Shown piece after piece: positions 1-14,192 of a stretch of DNA of 64,000 bases. Positions within the stretch are counted from its first letter, which is position 1, and the number at the start of each line of letters is the position of its first letter. The DNA lies in NCBI GenBank assembly GCA_014155875.1, contig JACEFZ010028134.1, positions 1-64,000 of the forward strand. Direction: 5' to 3'. The position numbers and the translations under genes were made by a program. The notes under the pieces are model-generated. The model was given only the letters and a program-made list of their open reading frames with translations. It searched no databases and was not told the DNA's origin. This DNA is from Cepaea nemoralis. Taxonomy: Eukaryota; Mollusca; Gastropoda; Stylommatophora; Helicidae.

Positions 1-844
1 TTAGTTAAATTCAAAATTTTTTCCTCCCCCTTTTTCGGGAAAAGTTAATCATTGCAGTGTTTTGTTAAGCTACACCAGTAGCCGGAAACAACAAATTTCA
101 AAGACAATATTTCAGCTGGTCCTGAAACACACACCACGGATCGTGTCTGTAAGTAAGGTTGTCTTCACGTCTGGCACTGGTCAAGGTCAGAGAAAAACCC
201 TACTCTCCAGGTAAATTTCTTCGGGGGGTTCTGGGTGCAACCGATTTTACGTTTCCCAAAAAAACATCATTTTTTTTGTTGAAGTATTCTGTATGTTGTC
301 TTTTGTTTGTAAATCTTTAAGAAAAAGAGAGAAGCTAAGTCGCAAAAAACAGCTTATTACAAACATCAAAAAAAAGGGGCCCTAATTTTTTGACCACTCA
401 TAAAAAGAAAACGGGGAACATTTTTGCAACAAAGGGGTTTGGGGGAAAGAGAATAGGGGAAAAAACCCCAGAGAAAATGTTTGAAAATCCTATGTCTAGC
501 CGAAAGGAGTCACCACACAACTGTACTAGCTGTTAAATCGAAAGATGTGAAAAGCTTATCGCCCACGCAGTCGGCAGGACATGTAATGATGATATTAAAA
601 ATCCAAAAATCTTCCCTAGGATGGTTTAATCAACTTATCAAACAGCAACTTGAAAAAGTAACTTGGAGCATGGACTAAAAATGCATCATTCAGGCGGTCA
701 TTATTCCAAGGGGTTAAACCCGATGGACTGCAAGTGTATGGATTACGCTTGAGTTCACACTGTTGACTAGTTCAGCAAGTATTTAGCCATTACACACTGA
801 CATCCTTCTTGATTAACAACACTTCTAAGTAGGGGAATTTGTTG
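1..844. other. Unassigned left edge, no gene seen
   Basis: No gene or known repeat is recognised here. The first 480 bases hold unusually many homopolymer runs of A, T, G and C 4-9 bases long, a texture unlike the rest of the window and typical of weakly polished sequence. A 65-codon open frame at 481-678 resembles nothing known to me and has no coding character. Bases 723-760 contain a short motif (tgtatggattacgcttgagtt) that recurs at 1487-1507, so part of this is old interspersed repeat. Confidence 0.5.
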
Positions 845-1130
845 CATGCCTTGTGGCGCATTGGGTATATTATCATTCAGATTTTTTATAGACCAATCAG
901 AACTCGAAGTGTGATTAATTTAACAACGCACCGGCTGCCTTAATGTCCCAGGAAATTTCGTGTTGTTAATTTTACACTGGGTCCATCTGGAAGCCCTGGT
1001 TTTTTCTTTTTCTTTTTTTTTTGTTTTTGTTTTTTTTTAACCACCTTGATGGGGATCTGAACAAATAACCATTGGGCCGCCAAACAAGCGTCTAGTCACT
1101 GCGCCACTGGCTCCCTGGCATCTTTTGAGA
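845..1130 (-). mobile_element. tRNA-derived SINE copy (CAGTGG family)
   Basis: Read on the minus strand, the right end shows an RNA polymerase III A-box-like stretch (TGGCGCAGTGACTAGA) and, about 45 bases on, a B-box-like stretch (TTGTTCAGATCCCC). This is the head of a tRNA-derived SINE. The body ends near 890-905 in a motif (tagaccaatcagaactcg) that recurs near 46390, 49415, 55590 and 63780 in the same family. A poly-T/pyrimidine tract at 1003-1037 interrupts it. The family assignment rests on these shared blocks; exact ends are uncertain. Confidence 0.6.
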
Positions 1131-1324
1131 TCACGTTTCAATCAGGTCAGTTGGAAAGTTGCTGGGTTGTGCATTTGTGTTTTCTTTGATTGGTTAGAGA
1201 CACGACCGACATTCCGACGACGCAAATAAGTCGTGAAAATAGATTTGGCATGCGATGAGGAAAGAAATGTGTCACGTCACTGAATGTGACCTAGTAAATG
1301 TGAACCCTTCATGTAAAATTGTCT

Positions 1325-1450
1325 TACTGCAGTATCTGCCACTTCTCGTCCTTGACTTAGGGACGTAAATTACAAGTACCTCTGAAGTCGGAATGGTGGG
1401 TTCGCCTGATGGCGATGGACACTGGTAATAGGGAAAACTAAACCGCTCGC
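1325..1450. repeat. Interspersed repeat fragment, inverted relative to copy at 60880
   Basis: The stretch containing ttctcgtccttgacttaggg, then tacaagtacctctgaagtcgg and gatggcgatggacactggta, reappears in reverse complement at about 60885-60985. A shorter piece lies at 23165-23215. This identifies a dispersed repeat, class unknown. No coding potential is seen. Confidence 0.55.
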
Positions 1451-1536
1451 AAAAATCAGTCCAGTGCACTAAACGTAGTAGGAAGTGTATGGACTACGCT
1501 TGAGTTGACAGCCAACAAATAAAAGAAAACCCAGCC

Positions 1537-4500
1537 ACTCAGACGGTAACTGTAACAATCCTAGTGATCTTTGATGTGGCTGATCACTCAGACGGTAACT
1601 GTAACAATCCTAGTGATCTTTGATGTGGCTGATCACTCAGACGGTAACTAACAATCCTAGTGATCTTTGATGTGGCTGATCACTCAGACGTAACAAAATC
1701 CTAGTGATCTTTGTGTGCTGATCACTCAGACGGTCTGTAACATCCTAGTGATCTTTGTTGCTGAAACCTCAGACGGTAAATAACAATCCTCGTGATCTTT
1801 GATTGGCTGATCACTCAGACGGTAACTAACATCCTAGTGATCTTGATGTGCTGATCACTCAGACGGTAACTGTACAATCCTAGTGATCTTTGATGTGGCT
1901 GTCACTCAGACGGTAACTAACAATCCTGTGATCTTTGATGTGGCTGATCCTCAGACGGTAACTAACAATCCTGTTATCTTTGATGTGGCTGATCACTCAG
2001 ACGGTAACTTAACAATCCTCGTGATCTTTGATGTGGCTGATCACTCAGACGGTAACTGTAACACCTCGTGATCTTTGATGTGGCTGATCACTCAGACGGT
2101 AACTGTAACAAACCTAGTGATCTTTGATGTGGCTGATCACTCAGACGGTAACTGTAACAAACCAGTGATCTTTGATGTGGCTGATCACTCAGACGGTAAC
2201 TAACAATCCTAGTTATCTTTGATGTGGCTGATCACTCAGACGGTAAATGTAACAATCCTGGTTTTGATTGGCAACCCAAAGGTAACGTAAAAATCCTCGT
2301 GATCTTTGATGTGGCTGATCACTCAGACGGTAACTGTAACAATCCTCGTGATCTTTGATGTGGGTGATCACTCAGACGGTAACTAACAATCCTGTGATCT
2401 TTGATGTGGCTGATCACTCAGACGGTAACTAACAATCCTCGTGATCTTTGATGTGGCTGATCACTCAGACGGTAACTAACAATCCTCGTGATCTTTGATG
2501 TGGCTGATCACTCAGACGGTAACTAACAATCCTAGTGATCTTTGATGTGGCTGATCACTCAGACGGTAACTTAACAATCCTAGTGATCTTTGATGTGGCT
2601 GATCACTCAGACGGTAACTAACAATCCTAGTATCTTTGATGTGACTGATCACTCCACGGGAACTAACAATCCTAGGGTATCTTTGATGTGGCTGATAACC
2701 AGACGTAACTTAGAATCCTAGGGTGATCTTTCAGTGGTAACTAACAACGTTATCTTTGAAGTGGCTATCACTAGAGTAACTACATCCAGTATATTAAGGC
2801 TGTCACTCAGAGTAACTGAACATCCTGTTATCTTTGATGGCTGATCTCATCAGACGTAACTAACAATCCTAGTTATCTTTGGTGGGATCACTGACGGTAA
2901 CTAACAATCCTAGTAACTTTGATGTGGCTGATCACTCAGATAAAATTATTATCTTTGTGGGCTATCACTCAGACGGTAACTAACAATCCTAGTAACTTTG
3001 ATGTGGCTGATCGACGGTCAACATCATAACTTCTGTATCACTCAGACGGTATAACAAACAGTAACTTTGATGTGTGATCACTGAGGGTCTGACATCAACC
3101 GTAATTTTAATGTGTACTTGATGATCACTCGACGGTAACTGTAACACCAGTTACTTTGATGTGGCTGATCACTCAGACGGTAACTGTAACAATCCTAGTT
3201 ATCTTTGATGCGGTGATCACTCAGACGGTAACTTAATAGATCCTAGTGATCTTGATGTGGTACTCACTCAGACGGTAACTGTAACATCCTAGTATCATGT
3301 GCGTATCTAGACGGTAACTGTAACATCCTCGTATCTTTGATGTGGCTGATCACTCAGACGGTAACTACAATCCTAGTGATCTTTGATGTGGCTGATCACT
3401 CAGACGGTAACTGTAACAATCCTCGTGATCTTTGATGTGGCTGATCACTCAGACGGTAACTGTAACAATCCTAGTTATCTTTGATGTGGCTGATCACTCA
3501 GACGGTAACTGTAACAATCCTAGTGATCTTATGATGTGGCTGATCACTCAGACGGTAACTAACAATCCTCGTGATCTTTGATGTGGCTGATCACTCAGGC
3601 GGTAAGCTGTAACAGATCCTAGTTATCTTTGATGTGGCTGATCACTCAGACGGTAACTGTAACATCCTAGGTGATCTTTGATGTGGCTGATCACGTCAGG
3701 ACGGTAACTAACAATCCTAGTTATTCTTTGATGTGGCTGATCACTCAGACGTAACGTAACAATCCTGTTATCTTTGATGTGGCTGATCACTCAGACGGTA
3801 ACTAACAATCCTAGTTATCTTTGATGTGGCTGATCACTCAGACGGTACTGTAACAGTCCTCGTGATCTTTGATGTGGCTGATCACTCAGACGGTAACTGT
3901 ACAAATCCTAGTTATCTTTGATGTGGCTGATCACTCAGACGGTAACTAACAATCCTAGTTATCTTTGAAGTGGCTGATCACTCAGGACGGTAACTAACAT
4001 CCTAGTGATCTTTGATGTGGCTGATCACTCAGACGGTAACTGTAACAGTCCTCGTGATCTTTGATGTGGCTGATCACTCAGACGGTAACTGTAACAATCC
4101 TAGTGATCTTTGATGTGGCTGATCACTCAGACGTAACTGTAACAGTCCTAGTGATCTTTGATGTGGCTGATCACTCAGACGGTAACTGTAACAATCCTAG
4201 TTGATCTTTGATGTGGCTGATCACTCAGACGGTAACTAACAATCCTAGTGATCTTTGATGTGGCTGATCACTCAGACGGTAACTGTAACAATCCTAGTTA
4301 ATCTTTGATGTGGCTGATCACTCAGACGGTAACTAACAATCCTAGTTATCTTTGATGTGGCTGATCACTCAGACGGTAACTGTAACAATCCTAGTGATCT
4401 TTGATGTGGCTGATCACTCAGACGGTAACTGTAACAGTCCTAGTGATCTTTGATGTGGCTGATCACCTCAGACGGTAACTAACATCCTAGTGATCTTTGA

Positions 4501-7500
4501 TGTGGCTGATCACTCAGAACGGTAACTAACAATCCTAGTGATCTTTGATGTGGCTGATCACTCAGACGGTAACTGTAACAGTCCTCGTGATCTTTGATGT
4601 GGCTGATCACTCAGACGGTAACTGTAACAATCCTAGTTATCTTTGATGTGGCTGATCACTCAGACGGTAACTAACAATCCTAGTGATCTTTGAAGTGGCT
4701 GATCACTCAGACGGTAACTGTAACAATCCTAGTTATCTTTGATGTGGCTGATCACTCAGACGGTAACTGTAACAATCCTAGTTATCTTTGATGTGGCTGA
4801 TCACTCAGACGGTAACTAACAATCCTAGTTATCTTTGATGTGGCTGATCACTCAGACGGTAACTGTAACAATCCTAGTTATCTTTGATGTGGCTGATCAC
4901 TCAGACGGTAACTGTAACAGTCCTCGTGATCTTTGATGTGGCTGATCACTCAGACGGTAACTGTAACAATCCTAGTTATCTTTGATGTGGCTGATCACTC
5001 AGACGGTAACTAACAATCCTAGTTATCTTTGATGTGGCTGATCACTCAGACGGTAACTAACAATCCTAGTGATCTTTGATGTGGCTGATCACTCAGACGG
5101 TAACTGTAACAGTCCTCGTGATCTTTGATGTGGCTGATCACTCAGACGGTAACTGTACAATCCTAGTTATCTTGATGTGGCTGATCACTCAGACGGTAAC
5201 TAACAATCCTAGTGATCTTTGAAGTGGCTGATCACTCAGACGGTAACTAACAATCCTAGTGATCTTTGATGTGGCTGATCACTCAGACGGTAACTGTAAC
5301 AGTCCTCGTGATCTTTGATGTGGCTGATCACTCAGACGGTAACTAACAATCCTAGTGATCTTTGATGTGGCTGATCACTCAGACGGTAACTGTAACAGTC
5401 CTCGTGATCTTTGATGTGGCTGATCACTCAGACGGTAACTAACAATCCTAGTGATCTTTGATGTGGCTGATCACTCAGACGGTAACTAACAATCCTAGTG
5501 ATCTTTGATGTGGCTGATCACTCAGACGGTAACTAACAATCCTAGTGATCTTTGATGTGGCTGATCACTCAGACGGTAACTGTAACAATCCTAGTTATCT
5601 TTGATGTGGCTGATCACTCAGACGGTAACTGTAACAATCCTAGTGATCTTTGATGTGGCTGATCACTCAGACGGTAACTGTAACAGTCCTCGTGATCATT
5701 GATGTGGCTGATCACTCAGACGGTAACTGTAACAATCCTAGTGATCTTTGATGTGGCTGATCACTCAGACGGTAACGTAAACATCCTAGTGATCTTTGAT
5801 GTGGCTGATCACTCAGACGGTAACTAACAATCCTAGTGATCTTTGATGTGGCTGATCACTCAGGACGGTAACTTAACAATCCTAGTGATCTTTGATGTGG
5901 CTGATCACTCAGACGGTAACTGTAACAATCCTAGTGATCTTTGATGTGGCTGATCACTCAGACGGTAACTGTAACAATCCTAGTTATCTTTGATGTGGCT
6001 GATCACTCAGACGGGTAACTTAACAATCCTAGTGATTCTTTGATGTGGCTGATCACTCAGACGGTAACTTAACATCCTAGTGATCTTTGATGTGGCTGAT
6101 CACTCAGACGGTAACTAACAATCCTAGTGATCTTGATGTGGCTGATCACTCAGACGGTAACTAACAATCCTAGTGATCTTTGAATGTGGCTGATCACTCA
6201 GACGGTAACTAACAATCCTAGTGATCTTTGATGTGGCTGATCACTCAGACGGTAACTAACAATCCTAGTGATCTTTGATGTGGCTGATCACTCAGACGGT
6301 AACTGTAACAATCCTAGTTATCTTTGATGTGGCTGATCACTCAGACGGTAACTAACAATCCTAGTGATCTTTGATGTGGCTGATCACTCAGACGGTAACT
6401 GTAACAATCCTAGTGATCTTTGATGTGGCTGATCACTCAGACGGTAACTAACAATCCTAGTGATCTTTGATGTGGCTGATCACTCAGACGGTAACTAACA
6501 ATCCTAGTGATCTTTGATGTGGCTGATCACTCAGACGGTAACTAACATCCTAGTGATCTTTGATGTGGCTGATCACTCAGACGGTAACTGTAACAATCCT
6601 AGTTATCTTTGATGTGGCTGATCACTCAGACGGTAACTGTAACAATCCTAGTGATCTTTGATGTGGCTGATCACTCAGACGGTAACTGTAACAGTCCTCG
6701 TGATCTTTGATGTGGCTGATCACTCAGACGGTAACTAACAATCCTAGTGATCTTTGATGTGGCTGATCACTCAGACGGTAACTAACAATCCTAGTGATCT
6801 TTGATGTGGCTGATCACTCAGACGGTAACTAACAATCCTAGTGATCTTTGATGTGGCTGATCACTCAGACGGTAACTGTAACAATCCTAGTTATCTTTGA
6901 TGTGGCTGATCACTCAGACGGTAACTAACAATCCTAGTTATCTTTGATGTGGCTGATCACTCAGACGGTAACTGTAACAATCCTAGTTATCTTTGATGTG
7001 GCTGATCACTCAGACGGTAACTAACAATCCTAGTTATCTTTGATGTGGCTGATCACTCAGACGGTAACTGTAACAATCTTAGTTATCTTTGATGTGGCTG
7101 ATCACTCAGACGGTAACTAACAATCCTAGTGATCTTTGATGTGGCTGATCACTCAGACGGTAACTGTAACAATCCTAGTTATCTTTGATGTGGCTGATCA
7201 CTCAGACGGTAACTGTAACAATCCTAGTTATCTTTGATGTGGCTGATCACTCAGACGGTAACTGTAACAATCCTAGTGATCTTTGATGTGGCTGATCACT
7301 CAGACGGTAACTGTAACAATCCTAGTGATCTTTGATGTGGCTGATCACTCAGACGGTAACTGTAACAATCCTAGTGATCTTTGATGTGGCTGATCACTCA
7401 GCCGGTAACTGTAACAATCCTCGTGATCTTTGATGTGTCTGATCACTCAGACGGTAACTGTAACAATCCTAGTGATCTTTGATGTGGCTGATCACTCAGA

Positions 7501-9206
7501 CGGTAACTGTAACAATCCTAGTGATCTTTGATGTGGCTGATCACTCAGACGGTAACTGTAACAGTCCTCGTGATCTTTGATGTGGCTGATCACTCAGACG
7601 GTAACTGTAACAGTCCTCGTGATCTTTGATGTGGCTGATCACTCAGACGGTAACTGTAACAATCCTAGTGATCTTTGATGTGGCTGATCACTCAGACGGT
7701 AACTGTAACAATCCTAGTAATCTTTGATGTGGCTGATCACTCAGACGGTAACTGTAACAATCCTAGTATCTTTGATGTGGCTGATCACTCAGACGGTAAC
7801 TGTAACAATCCTCGTGATCTTTGATGTGGCTGATCACTCAGACGGTAACTGTAACAGTCCTAGTGATCTTTGATGTGGCTGATCACTCAGACGGTAACTG
7901 TAACAATCCTAGTGATCTTTGATGTGGCTGATCACTCAGACGGCAACTGTAACAATCCTAGTTATCTTTGATGTGGCTGATCACTCAGACGGTAACTGTA
8001 ACAATCCTAGTTATCTTTGATGTGGCTGATCACTCAGGCGGTAACTGTAACAATCCTAGTTATCTTTGATGTGGCTGATCACTCAGACGGTAACTGTAAC
8101 AATCCTAGTTATCTTTGATGTGGCTGATCACTCAGACGGTAACTGTAACAATCCTAGTGATCTTTGATGTGGCTGATCACTCAGACGGTAACTGTAACAA
8201 TCCTCGTTATCTTTGATGTGGCTGATCACTCAGACGGTAACTGTAACAATCCTCGTTATCTTTGATGTGGCTGATCACTCAGACGGTAACTGTAACAATC
8301 CTAGTTATCTTTGATGTGGCTGATCACTCAGACGGTAACTGTAACAATCCTAGTTATCTTTGATGTGGCTGATCACTCAGACGGTAACTGTAACAATCCT
8401 AGTTATCTTTGATGTGGCTGATCACTCAGACGGTAACTGTAACAATCCTAGTTATCTTTGATGTGGCTGATCACTCAGACGGTAACTGTAACAATCCTAG
8501 TTATCTTTGATGTGGCTGATCACTCAGACGGTAACTGTAACAATCCTCGTTATCTTTGATGTGGCTGATCACTCAGACGGTAACTGTAACAGTCCTCGTT
8601 ATCTTTGATGTGGCTGATCACTCAGACGGTAACTGTAACAATCCTCGTTATCTTTGATGTGGCTGATCACTCAGACGGTAACTGTAACAATCCTCGTTAT
8701 CTTTGATGTGGCTGATCACTCAGACGGTAACTGTAACAATCCTCGTGATCTTTGATGTGGCTGATCACTCAGACGGTAACTGTAACAATCCTCGTGATCT
8801 TTGATGTGGCTGATCACTCAGACGGTAACTGTAACAATCCTCGTGATCTTTGATGTGGCTGATCACTCAGACGGTAACTGTAACAATCCTAGTGATCTTT
8901 GATGTGGCTGATCACTCAGACGGTAACTGTAACAGTCCTAGTGATCTTTGATGTGGCTGATCACTCAGACGGTAACTGTAACAATCCTAGTGATCTTTGA
9001 TGTGGCTGATCACTCAGACGGTAACTGTAACAATCCTAGTGATCTTTGATGTGGCTGATCACTCAGACGGTAACTGTAACAATCCTAGTGATCTTTGATG
9101 TGGCTGATCACTCAGACGGTAACTGTAACAATCCTAGTGATCTTTGATGTGGCTGATCACTCAGACGGTAACTGTAACAATCCTCGTGATCTTTGATGTG
9201 GCTGAT
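1537..9206. repeat. 47/49-bp satellite array, about 160 units
   Basis: A single unit is tandemly repeated for 7.7 kb. The 49-bp form carries gatcactcagacggtaact followed by gtaacaatcctagtgatctt and tgatgtggct. A 47-bp form lacks two bases (aactaacaat for aactgtaacaat). Each unit has complementary arms GATCACT and AGTGATC separated by 23 bases, so each strand can fold into a small hairpin. Both forms mix along the array, with the 49-bp form almost fixed from about 7140 to the right end. Units between about 1640 and 3350 carry many one-base indels. No promoter or open frame is convincing. Confidence 0.95.
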
Positions 9207-9441
9207 ATAATAATGCTGCTAATCTACCTACCGCTGGGTGTGCAGTTATAACACTGGCTGTACAAACATGTTGTTTATTATAGTTCTGTGACTGATATGT
9301 CGTCATATGGCCTCCAGAATAAATAAACATATCGTTTTAATATATCCAGATACGCAGACGGTAACCGTAACAAACCTCGTGACCTTTGACATGCCTGCTA
9401 TCATTATGGCGTGGTCGTCTGCTGCTGAATATGTGATTAGA
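9207..9441. repeat. Interspersed repeat holding one diverged satellite unit
   Basis: Beyond the satellite edge lies a nonrepetitive stretch, then one diverged satellite unit at 9350-9392 (cagacggtaaccgtaacaaa followed by cctcgtgacctttgacatg). The preceding sequence, atgtcgtcatatggcctcca and the aacatatcgttttaat motif, has a diverged match at 13370-13455. There too it precedes a gatgactgtaacaaac segment. This looks like a dispersed repeat of which the satellite unit is a part. Confidence 0.55.
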
Positions 9442-9454
9442 ATATACTTGTACC

Positions 9455-10021
9455 CATCATGTGCCATGCCGATAAGCATGGGTGATCATGTTTTGCCATC
9501 TCACTCGATCACCAGAGTCGTGGATCAGCTCCGTATTTCTGTCTCGGCCATGCCACGTGGCCAAGTCATTCAGGTATTTACTTCTCGGTCTTCCCCTTGG
9601 TCTCTTCCCCTCGATCTTGCCAGTTGTCACCAAGTTCTCCAATTCATTTCTTCTCATAACATGCCCAAAAAAATTTGACTGTTTACGTCTAATGTCTGTA
9701 ATCAGTTTACGATCTTCATTTGTTTCTTGAAGGACTTGTTCATTGGTTTTTCTGTCTGTCCATGGTATTCTTTGCATTTTCCTCAGAAACCACATTTCCA
9801 CAGCCATCAGATGTTTTTCAGCTTGTCTGCTCATTTTCCAAGCTTCGCATCCATATAAAAGTACAGGTTCTATGTAGCACTTCAACACTCTTTTTCACGT
9901 TTCAATTGATATTTTTTTTTAATTGGGCAGTATGTTTTTCATCTTGCAAAAGGCTACCTTCGCAATGGCAATTCTTGTTCTAATTTCTTCAAGGCATCTC
10001 CCATCTGATGTTATGACTGTT
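9455..10021 (-). mobile_element. RTE-like LINE 3' fragment with 13-bp target duplication
   Basis: The minus strand is open from 9888 to 9457 for 143 codons. It matches the C-terminus of RTE-type endonuclease-reverse transcriptases: a YIEPVLLYGCEAW segment, an EMWFLRKM-RIPWTDR segment, FFGHVMRR, GKIEGKRPRGRPR and a terminal HAYRHGT. The catalytic RT motifs are missing because the copy is 5'-truncated. The insert is bounded by perfect direct repeats of atatacttgtacc at 9442-9454 and 10022-10034, the signature of target-primed integration. The 3' end on the minus strand is GGCACATGATG. Related fragments lie at 12205, 48545 and 50335. Confidence 0.85.
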
Positions 10022-10034
10022 ATATACTTGTACC

Positions 10035-11473
<1,439 letters not shown>

Positions 11474-11519
11474 CACTGCTACTTCGCCTGCTCGTCGCTA
11501 TGTCAGGGGTGCAAATTAT

Positions 11520-11605
11520 AACAGTAAACCAACACAGAACTGGTGTCGTCAGCTGTTACACACTGAGGGAGATACTGAGGACGAGCTCCGGGCACTTTTC
11601 GACAA
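11520..11605 (+). mobile_element. Small I-like LINE 3' fragment
   Basis: The + strand frame reads [19 protein letters not shown]. It matches the C-terminal segment of the I-like LINE at 38083-41947 ([20 protein letters not shown], minus strand). It is too short to be functional, and its flanks are unrelated. Confidence 0.6.
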
Positions 11606-12112
11606 GTTGGCCAGACCAGGTTTTACCTGGACCGTCCCGGTTTTCGATGCTTTGGCCCGGTGTCCTGAAAAAACTTTTTCCGGGACGCAATAACGTCTCG
11701 GTTTTTAAACATCGATCAATTGTTCATAACAAGTGTTTATGAGGTAGTTTAATTTACGCCAAAATTATACACGTTTTGATCAGTCCTGTGTGGACTTTTA
11801 AAACTTGGATCCAAAATCAAACACACATAATGTCAGAAGGACATGGTTCTGAGAAGTGCAAAGCAGTTTTAATGATGTGAATAAATACAATAAAATATTC
11901 TATATTTTGTCATTTATTGCTATCGTTACATTTGCTAGTATCCTTCCCTTTCTCGTCGTGATTTCTGAATAAAGTAAATAAACAAATATCGTAAATTATC
12001 TTTCTTTTCTATGAATAATTTTTTGAGCAATTACATATTGCTAATGGATATCCAGGTATTTTATTTTCAAAATCGGGTCACCCTGCTATGGACTGAATTG
12101 TTCAACTGCGCT
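11606..12112. other. Unassigned AT-rich spacer
   Basis: No coding potential, array or recognisable repeat was seen. There are two short AT-rich stretches but no supported promoter or RNA gene. Confidence 0.5.
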
Positions 12113-12147
12113 GGGTGGGGGTGGGGGGGGGGGGGAGAGAGAGAGAG

Positions 12148-12186
<39 letters not shown>

Positions 12187-12187
12187 T
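12113..12187. repeat. Poly-G followed by (GA)n
   Basis: A run of mostly G (12113-12136) passes into a GA/GAGA tract to 12187. Low complexity only. Two further G runs, at 12547-12560 and 21930-21944, also sit in or beside repeat debris. Confidence 0.95.
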
Positions 12188-12204
12188 ATGTCTACTAACT
12201 ATTA

Positions 12205-12560
12205 AATCAATCATCATCATCACCATGTTCCATGCCAATAAGCGAGGGCGGTCATTTTTCGAGATCTCACGATCACCAGAGTCGTATATCACTATGTGTT
12301 CTTGCTTCGACCATACCACTTGGCCAATCCATCCAGGTATTTACTTCTTCGCGTTCCTCTTGTTCTTTTCCCATTAATCTTGCCAGTTGTCACCAAGTCC
12401 TCCAATTTATTTCTTCTCATAACGTCTCCAAACATTTGTGACTGTCTACGTCTAATTTATCTAATCAGTTTTCGGTTTTCATCTGTTTCTTGCAAGACCT
12501 GGTCATTGATTTTTCTGTCCGTCCATGGCATCCTTTGCACTGGGGTTGGGGGGGGGGGGG
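12205..12560 (-). mobile_element. RTE-like LINE 3' fragment, decayed
   Basis: The sequence follows the minus-strand element at 9455-10021 closely: ccatgccaataagcg, gatcaccagagtcgt, ccacttggccaatcc, a degraded GRPR region, and cgtccatggcatcctttgcac. Several frameshifts and stops separate the coding pieces. A G-run near 12547 replaces the continuation towards the 5' side. The 3' end with its CATGATGATG-type tail lies at about 12215. Confidence 0.75.
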
Positions 12561-12779
12561 GCATTTTGCATTTAAATCAATACTGTGTTATGTAATGTCA
12601 GACTTAAATCTACGAGAAAAGGACCGGACATCTGAAATTAAATGCTGGAGGAAATATGTCTGTGTCATCAGAAGAGGCCGAATGAGAAAAAAATGACAGA
12701 AGAAGAGATACAATAATACACACAGAATATCTTGAGGTACAGAGAGTAGAGCCGGCTTTGTGGCAAGCGGGTAACGGAC

Positions 12780-12990
12780 TCAATGTGGACGATTTGCCAA
12801 CAGACCGCCTTGCTTTGGTTTTAATACAATGGTATAAGTGCCGGTCGTTCAGAAAGCAATGAGCGTAAACTTGCCAAGAAGTGTCAAACAGCCAAGAATG
12901 CTGGGGTTGAGTACGACGTTCTATAGAGGAAATGCAACTAACTGACAGTAGAGGGGGTCTTATGCTAATGTGGCTGACCAATTAGACTTT
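12780..12990 (+). repeat. Interspersed repeat, copy 1 (ACCGGCACTCATAC family)
   Basis: The blocks agaccgccttgc, aagtgccggtcgttcagaa, cgtaaacttgccaag and aacagccaagaatgctgg recur in the same order at 43815-43980. They recur in reverse complement at 15026-15157, 45838-46015 and 47480-47700. A shared end, taggtcctttaca-like to gttgcat, marks one terminus. The element is under 250 bp and has no coding frame. It is probably a SINE or MITE, but I see no clear A and B boxes or target duplication. Confidence 0.65.
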
Positions 12991-13929
12991 TTCAGCATGC
13001 TACAATAACATGTATTGTTTTAAAGTACGAGAAGGGCGCTTTAACTTGCTACAAGAGGGGAAACTCAAACTGTGTGCAACGCTTAAAGACAAGTAGGGAC
13101 TAAAAGACGATCCAGACAGTTGCCTTTAGTCCGTCTCTGAGCAGACATCTCAAAACAAGACGAGGCTAATGAGAATAAGCAAGTAGTTAAACTTCTTTTG
13201 GTTCACATGTATCCAGTTCTAGGTACGTCCCATGCAAATATATGCTCACAGCTTTTGTACCTGTTTTCTTCAGCCTGTACCAAACATGAGATCCCTCGTT
13301 AATGTTTGCAATGTTGATTTCGACCAAGTTCCTATCCAGTGGTGCTAACTGTCATTGTTCGAACTCACTTATGTCGTCATAATGGCCTTAAGAACAAATT
13401 AACATATCATTTTAATAAAGCCAGCCACGTAAACGATGACTGTAACAAACTGAAACACACAAGCCACAAACAATATGTGACATGATTTATTGTCTGGCAT
13501 AGTTCGCTGCATCTTGTCCGGTTTATTTCCCGTCGAAATATGCCAGACAATAGCTTGTTACTACTGTTTTAACTGATTAAGTGTCATGGGGTGATTAACT
13601 ATCTTAAACAACTTCCCGTATCTGCCATCGGCTTACTATACAGTTTTCCCTATGCAACCCTCTTTTATTTGATATATAAGACAACATGTCGGCTATCATA
13701 TTAACATCTTTTAAGTCATAACTGTGACACACCCATCCATTTTCGTTTAGCCTAAGCTACATTTTGCTTGGTACTGAATCTGTTAAATCCATTAAGACAA
13801 TCAAACAGACTACGGAAATCCAGCAAAATCACTTGCAAACAAAATAAAAACGTTCATGCCATCACTCATACACCCAGATCAACAGTGCAGTATTCAACAC
13901 AGAAACATACACCAACATACACACTTCAA
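12991..13929. other. Unassigned spacer with a diverged repeat
   Basis: No gene was found. The piece 13370-13455 is a diverged copy of the repeat at 9300-9392 that flanks the satellite. From about 13770 the sequence becomes A-rich and grades into the L1-like LINE remnant that follows. Confidence 0.45.
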
Positions 13930-14192
13930 TTGAGATTTCATCACATTCACCCACCAGAAAGACTGTCAATCCTCCCTTTTATCCTTAGACCGGGAGAAGG
14001 CCTTTGAATTTCATACTCATGTTTACACACATTATTAGCACACTGCAATATAGGACAATACTATAGACAGTGGATTCAAATCTTGTATAACAATCCTCAA
14101 AGTAAAGTGCTGGTGAATCATTCACTCACTGCCAGTTTCAGGATCACACGATCTGTCAGACAAGGGTGTCCACTATCACCAATCCTATATGT
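13930..14192 (+). mobile_element. L1-like LINE remnant, segment 1 (RT domain)
   Basis: Frame-shifted but recognisable reverse transcriptase. A degraded LDREKAF region near 13985 (fingers) is followed by WIQILYNNPQSKVLVN and the conserved ITRSVRQGCPLSPILYV box ending at 14192. The coding continues in the same frame after the inserted element at 14193-14642. Stops and frameshifts make it a pseudogene. L1/Tx1-like assignment rests on the RQGCPLSPxLY box and on the later FFGRS-type segment at 15540. Confidence 0.8.

Noticed and set aside
1537..9206. Regularly spaced near-identical units suggesting a CRISPR array
   Set aside because: Units are contiguous without unique spacers, and the sequence is clearly eukaryotic with introns and retrotransposons.
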